Shown here piece by piece: positions 35,507 through 44,215 of a stretch of 64,000 nt of DNA. Position numbers and translations under genes: made by a program. Location of the stretch: contig JBHGNT010000009.1 in assembly GCA_043228905.1 (NCBI GenBank), positions 17,050,001-17,114,000 of the forward strand. Reading direction: 5' to 3'. This stretch comes from Azolla caroliniana (taxonomy: Eukaryota; Polypodiophyta). Each line of letters opens with the position of its first letter. Position 1 is the first letter of the stretch. The notes under the pieces are model-generated. The model was not told the origin of the DNA, ran no database searches, and saw nothing but the letters and a program-made list of their open reading frames with translations.

Positions 35507-37222
35507 ATGGAAAATCAACCGGAGGCTAGCAACATGATGATGATGTTCGAGCGCATGCGACAAGAACAACACGCGATGTCAGAGATAGCGGCATCAGTGG
35601 AGCGGCTCGTGCAACAAAACGGGCAATTCAACGTGAAAGACGTGTCGCGGTATCTTCGGGACTACAAGGCAGAGATGCTACGGTGCGGAATATCGGAAGG
35701 ACTGCAAGTGACGTCCTTCAACCGGGTGGTGACCGACGGGCTTCAAGCAAGCATCCATGGCCTACGACAACAAAATCCGACATGGGAGGCGTTTGAAGAA
35801 GAGCTAAAGAGGACGTTCGCCATCGAGGATTCCTCCAAGGCGACGCGAAGGGGATTCGAAGATTGGGTGGAGACGCCGGACAAGGGATTGAAGGTCGTTG
35901 ATGTGTTTTCGGCATTCGAAAGCCGGTTCGGGAGGTTGTCCGTGAGAGATCAAGCTATCCTCGTACCGGACAAGGTGATCATGTTCTTGCAAGCCGTGGA
36001 CGTCCGGGACCGGAAAGATCTCGGAGTGCTCTTGGAGGACACGACCACGGAGAGTGGTCTCACCGAAACATGGGAAAGCGTGCGGGATATGGTCGCGCGA
36101 TACACGAAGAGGGGGCAATGGCTTGCCAACGAGGAAAAGAGGGTTTCGGAACCGATTCCGAAACCGAGAACCGGATTGGAAGACCATCAACTGAGGGCTC
36201 GGGAGACTACAACCGAGAAGGGGATTGATGCATCTACGGTGGAGCAACTATTGAATGAGATGGAGAATCTGAAGATCGCGATGGTGAAGAAGTCGGATGA
36301 CCGCCCCACAAGCTCCAAGTATACGGACCGACGGTGCATATGGTGCGATAGCGCCGAACACGATCGGAGGGATTGCGACGAGCATAAGGAGGCGCTACGG
36401 CGGGATCTCATCTACTACGAGGGAAACCGGATTCATTCGATGGACTCTCGGAAGCCACTTCGACCAAACTTCCGGAAAGGAGGCATGAAGAAGGTGCTCG
36501 AGGAGGAATTGGCAGCAAGAAGCAACTATGCGACAACCGCAGGAATATGTGTCGGGGAGGCATCGAGAGAAAAGATGTCTTTTTGGCCGGAAGTTCTAGA
36601 AAACACCGAGAAAACCGACTCCAACGAGATCCGAAGCACCGCGGAAGGTGTCCGGGAAGCTACGGGATGGGAGTGCCCTGTCGACAAGAATAGCGTATAC
36701 GCCCTATGTCAATTGCATAAGGTGTATGTGGACGAGAAACGACGACGCACGGAGGATGCGGCTGGGCCATCGAAGATACCGGAAAGCTGGAACTCCGGAG
36801 GTAAGGGAAAAGAAAAGGCGACTCCGGCATTCAAGCTCGCCTCGGACATAGAACAACAAACTGACTTGAAAAGAGTGTTCGAGGAAAGAATCTTGGAAAG
36901 CCGGGTAGATTTCTTGCTTCGGGAGCTACTCGGAATAGCAAAGAAGGAGTTCCACGATCTTCTCGTGGATCTCGTGAAGCGAAAAAGACAAAGTACGGAG
37001 GAAAATGATCTAAGGGTGAATGCGAACACTGTTTTAATGAACGACACCGAAGTGGAGGACGAAATTCCGAACTCCCACTATACAAGGCCACATTGGGCAC
37101 GCGCGACTACGGAGACTCCGGTCCAAATCGGCAACATCAAAGAACCCGTGCTAGCATTGATTGATCACGGATCGGAGATCAACTTGATGTCCAAGGAGTT
37201 CTACCGGGAAGTGGCCTATTAA
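35507..37222 (+). CDS. Gypsy P gag with start of protease
   Basis: A 571-residue open frame; the start MENQPEASN follows the primer site by about 20 nt. Residues 1-260 are the capsid-like region, with FERM/ERLVQQNGQF and FEDWVETPDKG blocks shared by all copies here. A zinc knuckle CIWCDSAEHDRRDC lies near residue 279. A long linker follows, then the protease motif VLALIDHGSEINLMS near residue 555, with DHG where aspartic proteases have DTG or DSG. The frame is lost right after, by an approximately 5-nt deletion relative to Gypsy M (FYREVAY stop against FYRKGKWPI). Closely similar to the Gypsy M gag. Confidence 0.8.
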   Translation: MENQPEASNMMMMFERMRQEQHAMSEIAASVERLVQQNGQFNVKDVSRYLRDYKAEMLRCGISEGLQVTSFNRVVTDGLQASIHGLRQQNPTWEAFEEELKRTFAIEDSSKATRRGFEDWVETPDKGLKVVDVFSAFESRFGRLSVRDQAILVPDKVIMFLQAVDVRDRKDLGVLLEDTTTESGLTETWESVRDMVARYTKRGQWLANEEKRVSEPIPKPRTGLEDHQLRARETTTEKGIDASTVEQLLNEMENLKIAMVKKSDDRPTSSKYTDRRCIWCDSAEHDRRDCDEHKEALRRDLIYYEGNRIHSMDSRKPLRPNFRKGGMKKVLEEELAARSNYATTAGICVGEASREKMSFWPEVLENTEKTDSNEIRSTAEGVREATGWECPVDKNSVYALCQLHKVYVDEKRRRTEDAAGPSKIPESWNSGGKGKEKATPAFKLASDIEQQTDLKRVFEERILESRVDFLLRELLGIAKKEFHDLLVDLVKRKRQSTEENDLRVNANTVLMNDTEVEDEIPNSHYTRPHWARATTETPVQIGNIKEPVLALIDHGSEINLMSKEFYREVAY

Positions 37223-38412
37223 CACCAACCATGGATGGAAGATTCGGGCCGCCACCAAAGCAACGGAAGATCTATTTGCGGCTTGTCCGGATGTGACGGT
37301 GAAGATCGGGGATGTCGAGATTGACCAAAATTTCTTCGTGCAAGATGAGGTTTCACATTCCGTCATCCTCGGCCAACCCTTTATCCTCGGTCCGGATGGG
37401 GCATCTACGTACACGACTGTAACCGGAGGTTTGAAGAAAGGATACCGACAAGTGGAGGATAAGTTGCGGTCGGCATCAATAATAAAAGAAGATGAAGAAA
37501 TCATGGGGATAGTCGAAGAAGTGTTCTATGGGAGCACGTTACAATGACTTGAAGAGCTTGCAGAAGATAAAAGCCAAGGGAACCGGGTAGTCCAGGTGGA
37601 ATCGGTCGAGATGTATGAGATCATTGCGAAAATGGAGCCGGATACGCTCCGCAAAGAAGAAGCAATGGTAAGTACGAAATACAAGACCGTGGAGAAGAAG
37701 GTGAAACCGGCCGCGGGACCACTACCCACCGATAGCGAACAAAAGAGGAAAGAAGTCTCGGGAGATCCGACACTTCGGAAGTCCGTGGATATCAGACATG
37801 CCTTCACGGATGAGACCCGGAAGAAACTTCGGATCGGTGGAGGTGGGTTCCTATTACAAAAAGAAGAAGAACGGTTTCGCGAGATGTTGGAGCAACACGG
37901 CAAAGCATTTGCATTTACATCAAGGGAGATAGGGTGCGTCGATCCGAGAATAGTGGAGCCGATGGTGATCTTCACGATTGACCATGTACCGTGGAACCTG
38001 AAGCAGATTCCGGTGCCACGAGCGCATATTCCGAAAGTCATTGACTTGCTCAAGGAGAAGGTGGCGATGGGGATTCTAGAGCCATCAACTGCTCCGTACT
38101 CAAATCGATGGTTTACGGTTCTGAAGAAGAATGGGTCACTCCGATTTATCCAAAACTTGCAACCGGTGAATAAGGTCACGATCCGGAACTCGGGAGTCGG
38201 TCCGATAGTGGACGAATTTGCGGAAGCTTTTGCTGGTCGTGCAATATACTCCATCAGAGACCGATACTCGGGGTATGACCAATTCTAACTAGCCGTGGAG
38301 AGCCGAGACATCACAACCATGCGAACACCGATAGGATTAGTCCGAATGTGCACACTACCACAAGGAGCGACAAACTCGGTTGCTCATACGATGAACGTGA
38401 TGAACAAGGTGC
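37223..38412 (+). pseudogene. Gypsy P protease-RT, truncated at RT palm
   Basis: Continues in other frames: 37293-37547 (VKIGDVEIDQNFFVQDEVSHSVILGQPF) and 37596-38288, the N-terminal half of a Ty3/Gypsy RT (FTIDHVPWNLKQIPVPRAH, GILEPSTAPYSNRWFTVLKKNGSLRFIQNLQPVNKVTI, YSGYDQF). A stop at 38286-38288 follows, then MRTPIGLVRMCTLPQGATNSVAH up to MNKVLG at about 38412, where it meets opposite-strand Gypsy M sequence. The catalytic FLDD block, RNase H and integrase are absent. Confidence 0.8.
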
Positions 38413-38859
38413 TTGGATCACATAGGGTTTGTCGTCGGTCCGCTTCTTGAAAATCTTCACCCGCTTCCCAGCTATAGGAACTCGTAGTATTGTTCCATCC
38501 AATTCGGACAGTCGGTACGTTCCGTTGTCGAAGACTTTCCGAACCTCGTATGGCCCGAACCACCTTTTCGCGAATTTCCGCATCGTTGTATATTGATGGT
38601 CCAAACTACTGTCATAGATGATCACCCAATCTCCTTCTTCAATTTTCCTCGGTCGTAGTCGGTGCATTGTGTCGAACCGGCTTTTGTTCCGGAATCGTGC
38701 TTCTTGTTGTCGGCGTATTGCTTCCGCTATATCTGCCGGTCTTCCCTCTAGTTGTCATATCCGGACCGCTAGTAGTTCTTCCCGGCTCATCTCTTCCTTC
38801 CACGGTAGCACTGTCCATGTTGCGATCGCGGTTTCCGTCGGCATTACCGGTGCTTGTTC
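38408..38859 (-). pseudogene. Gypsy M integrase C-terminus (distal part)
   Basis: Minus-strand continuation of the Gypsy M integrase beyond the Copia-1 insertion. Joined across the 5-bp duplication, the frame runs on without a shift (MTEQAPVMPTETAIATW), apart from one stop, through DIAEAIRRQQEARFRNKSRFDTMHRLR, the EEGDWVIIYDSSL segment and the GPY motif RWFGPYEV to KRVKIFKKRTDDKPYVIQ. It ends at the head-on junction with Gypsy P; the 3' LTR is missing. Confidence 0.8.
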
Positions 38860-39478
38860 TGTAAGGAATAGGCCCTTCTCTCCACCTTCTTATCTCGGCC
38901 ACAACCGATTAATCGCGGATCAATGGAGCAGAAAATAGGAAACACACGTAGAAACAAAACGAAGAAACGCGAGTACACAAGGATTAACGTGGAAAACCCT
39001 AAACGGGGAAAAACCACGGGAGTACAAGACTCCAAACAACACTATACAGAGAAGTATACAATGACGAGCTCCAAGGCGACGACCTTGAGCTCGCTGTCCT
39101 CGCCACAGGCGGCGGAAATACACAGAGGCGTCTACCTCTTTCTCTTCGCGCTCTCTCTCTTTCTCTCTCACACGGCTGCTCTCTCTTCACTCCTCTAAAG
39201 TGGAAAAACAGAAAAATGAGAAGCAACAGAAAAACTGTTTGCCCTAAGTCATATTTATACTTATATGACTTTGGGCTATTTACAACTATAGCCTCAGGGG
39301 GCTCGTAGCGAACATATTCACGGATATGTCCCTGCATCCGGATCGCTCTCCGGGTACATTCGTCATCCGGCACCGAAGCCGGGGTCTTCGTCATCCGGAT
39401 CCGAAACCGAAACCGGGCTTGTCGGCATTCATCTCCGATATCCGACCATCCCATCCGAAAGGGACCGAAATCCCAACA
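38860..39478 (-). repeat. 3' LTR of Copia-1
   Basis: 619 bp, element sense TGTTGGGATTTC...CCTTACA. Preceded in element sense by the polypurine tract GAAGTGAAGGGGGAG. Reading frames inside are not genes. Confidence 0.95.
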
Positions 39479-39488
39479 AACTCCCCCT

Positions 39489-42400
39489 TCACTTCGGCAT
39501 GGGATGTCTTTCCAATCCGATCCTCTTCCGGCATGCTTCCAGCTTGTCGGGTGTGAGCACCTTGGTCAGCATATCCGACCCGTTCTCGTCGGTGTGGATC
39601 TTCGTCAGCACGAACTCCTTGTCTTCTATCCTTTCCCGGATCCAGTGATATCTTCGCTGGATGTGCTTCGTCCGGGAGTGATAGGCTGCGTTCTTCGCAA
39701 GGTGGATGGCACTCTGACTATCGCAGTAGAGTCGGTACTCCTCTTGCCGGATACCGAGCTCTCTAATGAAGTCCTTCATCCATATTATTTCCTTGCCGGC
39801 TTCAACAGCCGCCATGTACTCCGCCTCCGTGGTTGACAACGCAACCGTCTTCTGCAGCCTCGACTGCCACGAAACAGCTCCCCCTGCATACGTCATCACA
39901 TACCCTGATGTGGACCGGCTGGTATCTGCATCAGCCGACATATCAGAATCAGTAAAGCCTTCGAGTTCGGGCTTACCGGAACCGAAACGGAGGCACACGT
40001 TTGCCGTGCCCTTCAGGTATCGGAGTATCCACTTGACCGCGTTCCAGTGCTCTTTGCCGGGATTGCTCATGTACCGGCTCACCACTCCGACTGCATATCC
40101 TATGTCCGGTCTCGTACACACCATGGCGTACATCAAGCTCCCGACGGCTGAGGCATACGGCACTTCCATCATATCCTCCTTTTCAGCCTTTGTCTTGGGA
40201 CTTTGCTTGCTGGTCAGCTTGCAGTTTGCCGGGAGGGTCGATCCGACCGGTCTTGCTTCCGACATGTTGAACCGTTGAAGCACCTTTGTCACGTACTTCT
40301 CCTGTGACAGCCACAACTGCTTCTTCTTCCGGTCCCGGATGATGTGCATCGCTAGTATTTGCCTCGCCGGACCCAGGTCCTTCATTGAGAAGGTTCGGTG
40401 AAGAGCCTTCTTCAGCATCCGTATCTTGACCTGGTCCCGTCCGACGATCAACATGTCGTCCACGTACAGGAGGAGTATTAGGAAGTCTCCTCCTTCAAAC
40501 TTCTTCACAAACACGCAGTGGTCGGACTGCGTTTTGAGGTACCCTTCGTCGGTCATGAAGGAGTCGAACTTCCGGTACCATTGCCGGGGAGCCTGCTTCA
40601 GTCCGTAAAGGCTCTTCTTCAACCGGCATACCAGGTGCTCCTTCCCTTTCTTCTCGAATCCTTCCGGTTGCTGCATGTAGATTTCTTCTTCGAGGTCACC
40701 GTGAAGGAATGCTGTCTTCACGTCCATCTGTTCTACCTCGAGGTCCATGCTTGCCGCTATGCTCAGCACCGTCCGGATGGAGGTCATCTTCACTACCGGG
40801 GCAAATATCTCGTCGAAGTCGACGCCCTTCTTTTGCTGAAACCCCTTCACCACGATCCTGGCTTTGTATCTCGGGGGGTTTCCGGCATCTCCCGGTTTCA
40901 GCTTGAACACCCACTTGTTTCGAAGTGCCCGCTTTCCCTTCGGCAACTCCACAAGTTCATATGTGTGGTTCTCATGCAGGGAATCCATCTCGTCCTGCAT
41001 GGCACTCAACCACCTGCGGCTCTGGGTGTCATGCTTCGCTTCTTCAAAGCTCTCCGGCTCCCCCTCGTCGGTTAGCAGCACGTGCTCTGGTTCCGGAAAT
41101 CTCCGGGGGGCCCTTCTCTCTCTTAGAGGATATCTCCGTTCCGGAGCTTCGGTAACCGGTTCTTCCGATTCTTCTTCATCCGAGACCATTTCGGGATCGG
41201 GGCCGGTTCCGGTATCATTTTCATCTTCTTCGGCCGGTTCTGTGTCTTCACTGTCTTCGGCCGGATCCTCGAGTGCTAACCGGTCCCTTGCCGGTCGGGA
41301 CTGCTCCTCGTAGAGTTGATCCTCACCGGTCGACTTGGAGCTCTTCATCTTCTTCTCCGACTCCCAGTCGGCGAGCGTCTTGTTCTCCATGAAGATGATA
41401 TCACGACTCCGGAATATCTTCTTGTCGACCGGGTCCCATACTCGGTAGCCGAACTCGTCGTCGCCGTAACCGAGGAATATGCATGGCCGGGTCTTCGGAT
41501 CTAGCTTTCCTCTCCGGTCCTTTGCCACATGCACGTATGCGAGACACCCGAACACCTTCAGATGCCGGTAGGACACTTCCTTACCGGTCCACACTTTCTG
41601 CGGCGTGTCTCCGTCCAAAGGTACTGAGGGTGATCTGTTTATCACGTATGTCGCCGTCGACATTGCCTCAGCCCAAAACCCCTTGGGTAATTTCGCATGC
41701 GCCAGCATACTCCGGACCCGCTCCATTATGGTCCGGTTCATCCTCTCGGCCAGCCCGTTCAGTTCCGGCGTCTTCGGCACAGTAAACTCGAGCCGGATTC
41801 CCTTCGAGCGACAGTACTCCTGGAACTGCCCCCGGTATTCCCCTCCGTTATCCGCTCGTATCGCTTTCAGCTTCTTGCCGGATTCCCTTTCCACTCTCGC
41901 GTGGAGTTCTTTGAAGACGGACAACACTTGGTCCTTTGTCTTCAACGGTGCCGTCCACAGCTTCCGGCTGTGATCATCAATGAATGTCACGAAGTACTGG
42001 GCTCCGCCATGTGACTTCGTTTCTACCTGACACACATCAGTGTGCACCAACTCCAATGGTGCGCTACGTCTCGTCGGTGGCCTTGAGTGGAAGGAGGTTC
42101 GGTTCTGCTTACCGGCCAGGCAATCGGTGCACTTCTCCAGGTGCACGTGCTTCACTGGGATGAGGTTGTCTTCTGCAAGCCTCTTCATCCCCTTCTCACT
42201 CATGTGGCACAGTCTTTTGTGCCACAGCTCACCGGCAGTGTCGGCTGCCACATTCAGCTCTTCCGGACATAACCGGGCATTCATCAGGTACAGTGTGTTG
42301 ACCTTCCGGGCCCGAACCACTATCAAGCTCCCCTTGCTGAACTTCATGACACCGTTCCGGATGCTACCCGTGTAGCCTTCATCATCTAGCCTCCCGGCCG

Positions 42401-43562
42401 AAATCAGGTTCAATCGGACCTCCGGAACGTGTCGGACATCTTTCAGCAGCATTTTGCATCCGGTCGGGGTTGTCAACCACACGTCTCCTATGCCGGCAAT
42501 CCGGCACGTACCTTCATTTCCCATCCGAACACAGCCATGCTCGCCGGCTGTGTAGGATGAGAAGTATCTTCTCTCCGGGGTCAGGTGGAACGATGCTCCG
42601 GAATCGACCACCCAGGTCGTCTCATCGCCGGCAACGTTTAGCTCACCTTCTTCGGTGATGAGCATGATTTCTTCCTCACTTGCCGCGAGTGCCGTTGTTC
42701 CTTTCCGGTCTTGCCCTCGCCGATCCGAACCTCTCCGGTCCGTGGCTCCCCGGTATGCACCGTTTCTCTCCGGTGACTTCTTCGAGTCGGTGTCGTCGGC
42801 TCCGTTGTCTTTTCGGTAATGCCGACAATTCTTTCGGAAGTGCCCCGGCTTCCCACAGTGGAAGCATGTGGGCCTTCCTCTTGACTGCGACCGGGTCCCC
42901 GACTTCTCCCGTCTTTGCGGACTCCGGTTCCATTGTCTTCCCCGATCCGATTCGGTAAACAGCATCTTCGGGTCGGAGGCCGGTTCCTTATCTCTCCGAC
43001 GCGCTTCTTCATTCAGAATACTTGTCTTTACAGTTTGTAAGGACAAGTTATCTTCGGTGCACGAGGTGCTGAGAGTCACCACCAAGTTCTCCCAGCTTTC
43101 CGGCAATGTACACATCAGGATGATGGCTTGCATTGCATCCTCCAACGGGAACTTGATCGCCGCAAGCTGGTTCACGAATCCCATGAACGTGCTTACGTGT
43201 TCCACCATACTCTCGCCGTCCCGATACTTGAGATTCACAATCTTCCTCATCAGGGAGGTCCGGTTCAACGCATTCTTCCTCTCATAGAGGCCAGACAGCT
43301 TCTTCCACATCTCGTATGCGTTGGTGTCGTTCGCCACATGTTGCAGGACGCTTACGTCGACATATTGTCGGATCGTCGCTACGGCTTTCCGGTTCAGGAG
43401 CTTCCACTCCGACTCAAGTACCCCCTTCGGTATTTCCGACCTGTCAATCGGTTCGTACACGTCCCGAACAATCAGAAGATCCTCCATCTTGATCTTCCAG
43501 TCGGCGTAATTCTGTGCATTCAGCACCATCATCATCGGCTGCCCGCTGCCGCCGCCTTCCAT
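39489..43562 (-). CDS. Copia-1 gag-pol polyprotein, intact
   Basis: Complete Copia polyprotein, 1357 residues from the ATG at 43562 (MEGGGSGQPM). The open frame extends 24 codons upstream, but those cross the primer site into the LTR, so I prefer this start. Order: gag about 10-200; zinc knuckle CFHCGKPGHFRKNC (233-246); protease DSGAS with D320; pre-integrase H448, H453, C478, C481; integrase core D509, D571, E606 with the D,D(35)E spacing; RT with MDVKTAFLHGDLEEEIYMQQPEGF near 945-969, YGLKQAPRQWY and YVDD at 1033-1036; RNase H with FTDSDMSADADTSRSTSGY, STTEAEYMA, CDSQSAIHLAKN and TKHIQRRYHWIRE. All catalytic residues I can check are present, so it could be autonomous. Tork/TNT1-like by motif style, an inference. 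Confidence 0.95.
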   Translation of the reverse strand: MEGGGSGQPMMMVLNAQNYADWKIKMEDLLIVRDVYEPIDRSEIPKGVLESEWKLLNRKAVATIRQYVDVSVLQHVANDTNAYEMWKKLSGLYERKNALNRTSLMRKIVNLKYRDGESMVEHVSTFMGFVNQLAAIKFPLEDAMQAIILMCTLPESWENLVVTLSTSCTEDNLSLQTVKTSILNEEARRRDKEPASDPKMLFTESDRGRQWNRSPQRREKSGTRSQSRGRPTCFHCGKPGHFRKNCRHYRKDNGADDTDSKKSPERNGAYRGATDRRGSDRRGQDRKGTTALAASEEEIMLITEEGELNVAGDETTWVVDSGASFHLTPERRYFSSYTAGEHGCVRMGNEGTCRIAGIGDVWLTTPTGCKMLLKDVRHVPEVRLNLISAGRLDDEGYTGSIRNGVMKFSKGSLIVVRARKVNTLYLMNARLCPEELNVAADTAGELWHKRLCHMSEKGMKRLAEDNLIPVKHVHLEKCTDCLAGKQNRTSFHSRPPTRRSAPLELVHTDVCQVETKSHGGAQYFVTFIDDHSRKLWTAPLKTKDQVLSVFKELHARVERESGKKLKAIRADNGGEYRGQFQEYCRSKGIRLEFTVPKTPELNGLAERMNRTIMERVRSMLAHAKLPKGFWAEAMSTATYVINRSPSVPLDGDTPQKVWTGKEVSYRHLKVFGCLAYVHVAKDRRGKLDPKTRPCIFLGYGDDEFGYRVWDPVDKKIFRSRDIIFMENKTLADWESEKKMKSSKSTGEDQLYEEQSRPARDRLALEDPAEDSEDTEPAEEDENDTGTGPDPEMVSDEEESEEPVTEAPERRYPLRERRAPRRFPEPEHVLLTDEGEPESFEEAKHDTQSRRWLSAMQDEMDSLHENHTYELVELPKGKRALRNKWVFKLKPGDAGNPPRYKARIVVKGFQQKKGVDFDEIFAPVVKMTSIRTVLSIAASMDLEVEQMDVKTAFLHGDLEEEIYMQQPEGFEKKGKEHLVCRLKKSLYGLKQAPRQWYRKFDSFMTDEGYLKTQSDHCVFVKKFEGGDFLILLLYVDDMLIVGRDQVKIRMLKKALHRTFSMKDLGPARQILAMHIIRDRKKKQLWLSQEKYVTKVLQRFNMSEARPVGSTLPANCKLTSKQSPKTKAEKEDMMEVPYASAVGSLMYAMVCTRPDIGYAVGVVSRYMSNPGKEHWNAVKWILRYLKGTANVCLRFGSGKPELEGFTDSDMSADADTSRSTSGYVMTYAGGAVSWQSRLQKTVALSTTEAEYMAAVEAGKEIIWMKDFIRELGIRQEEYRLYCDSQSAIHLAKNAAYHSRTKHIQRRYHWIRERIEDKEFVLTKIHTDENGSDMLTKVLTPDKLEACRKRIGLERHPMPK

Positions 43563-43576
43563 TTTCTGCAACAGTC

Positions 43577-43588
43577 GCTCTGATACCA
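43577..43588 (-). promoter_or_regulatory. Primer-binding site of Copia-1
   Basis: Element-sense TGGTATCAGAGC, a perfect complement to plant initiator tRNA-Met, 3 nt inside the 5' LTR. Confidence 0.95.
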
Positions 43589-43591
43589 GTT

Positions 43592-44210
43592 TGTAAGGAA
43601 TAGGCCCTTCTCTCCACCTTCTTATCTCGGCCACAACCGATTAATCGCGGATCAATGGAGCAGAAAATAGGAAACACACGTAGAAACAAAACGAAGAAAC
43701 GCGAGTACACAAGGATTAACGTGGAAAACCCTAAACGGGGAAAAACCACGGGAGTACAAGACTCCAAACAACACTATACAGAGAAGTATACAATGACGAG
43801 CTCCAAGGCGACGACCTTGAGCTCGCTGTCCTCGCCACAGGCGGCGGAAATACACAGAGGCGTCTACCTCTTTCTCTTCGCGCTCTCTCTCTTTCTCTCT
43901 CACACGGCTGCTCTCTCTTCACTCCTCTAAAGTGGAAAAACAGAAAAATGAGAAGCAACAGAAAAACTGTTTGCCCTAAGTCATATTTATACTTATATGA
44001 CTTTGGGCTATTTACAACTATAGCCTCAGGGGGCTCGTAGCGAACATATTCACGGATATGTCCCTGCATCCGGATCGCTCTCCGGGTACATTCGTCATCC
44101 GGCACCGAAGCCGGGGTCTTCGTCATCCGGATCCGAAACCGAAACCGGGCTTGTCGGCATTCATCTCCGATATCCGACCATCCCATCCGAAAGGGACCGA
44201 AATCCCAACA
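43592..44210 (-). repeat. 5' LTR of Copia-1
   Basis: 619 bp, matching 38860-39478. The promoter region has TATAAGTATAAATATGA in element sense at 43981-44000, a near-palindromic TATA block shared with the other Copia LTRs here. Confidence 0.95.
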
Positions 44211-44215
44211 TGTTC

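Larger units (their letters stand above)
38860..44210 (-). mobile_element. Copia-1: complete, young Ty1/Copia retrotransposon
   Basis: 5351 bp on the minus strand: 5' LTR 43592-44210, primer site 43577-43588, one continuous gag-pol frame, polypurine tract at about 39479-39493, 3' LTR 38860-39478. The 5-bp target duplication TGTTC is present on both sides (38855-38859 and 44211-44215). The two LTRs (619 bp each) matched wherever I compared them, including three shared frames offset by exactly 4732 bp. This indicates very recent insertion, into the integrase gene of Gypsy M. Confidence 0.95.

Noticed and set aside
38618-38938. Plus-strand 106-residue frame
   Set aside because: Antisense of the Gypsy M integrase tail and the Copia-1 LTR.
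43563-43634. Upstream start (MAEIRRWREG) for the Copia-1 polyprotein
   Set aside because: Those codons cover the primer-binding site and the LTR end. The same LTR-encoded peptide start appears at the 3' LTR (38902). The ATG at 43562 is the natural start.
43652-44186. Frames of 83, 91 and 151 residues present at both 39 kb and 44 kb
   Set aside because: They lie in the two LTRs of Copia-1 and are duplicated because the LTRs are.
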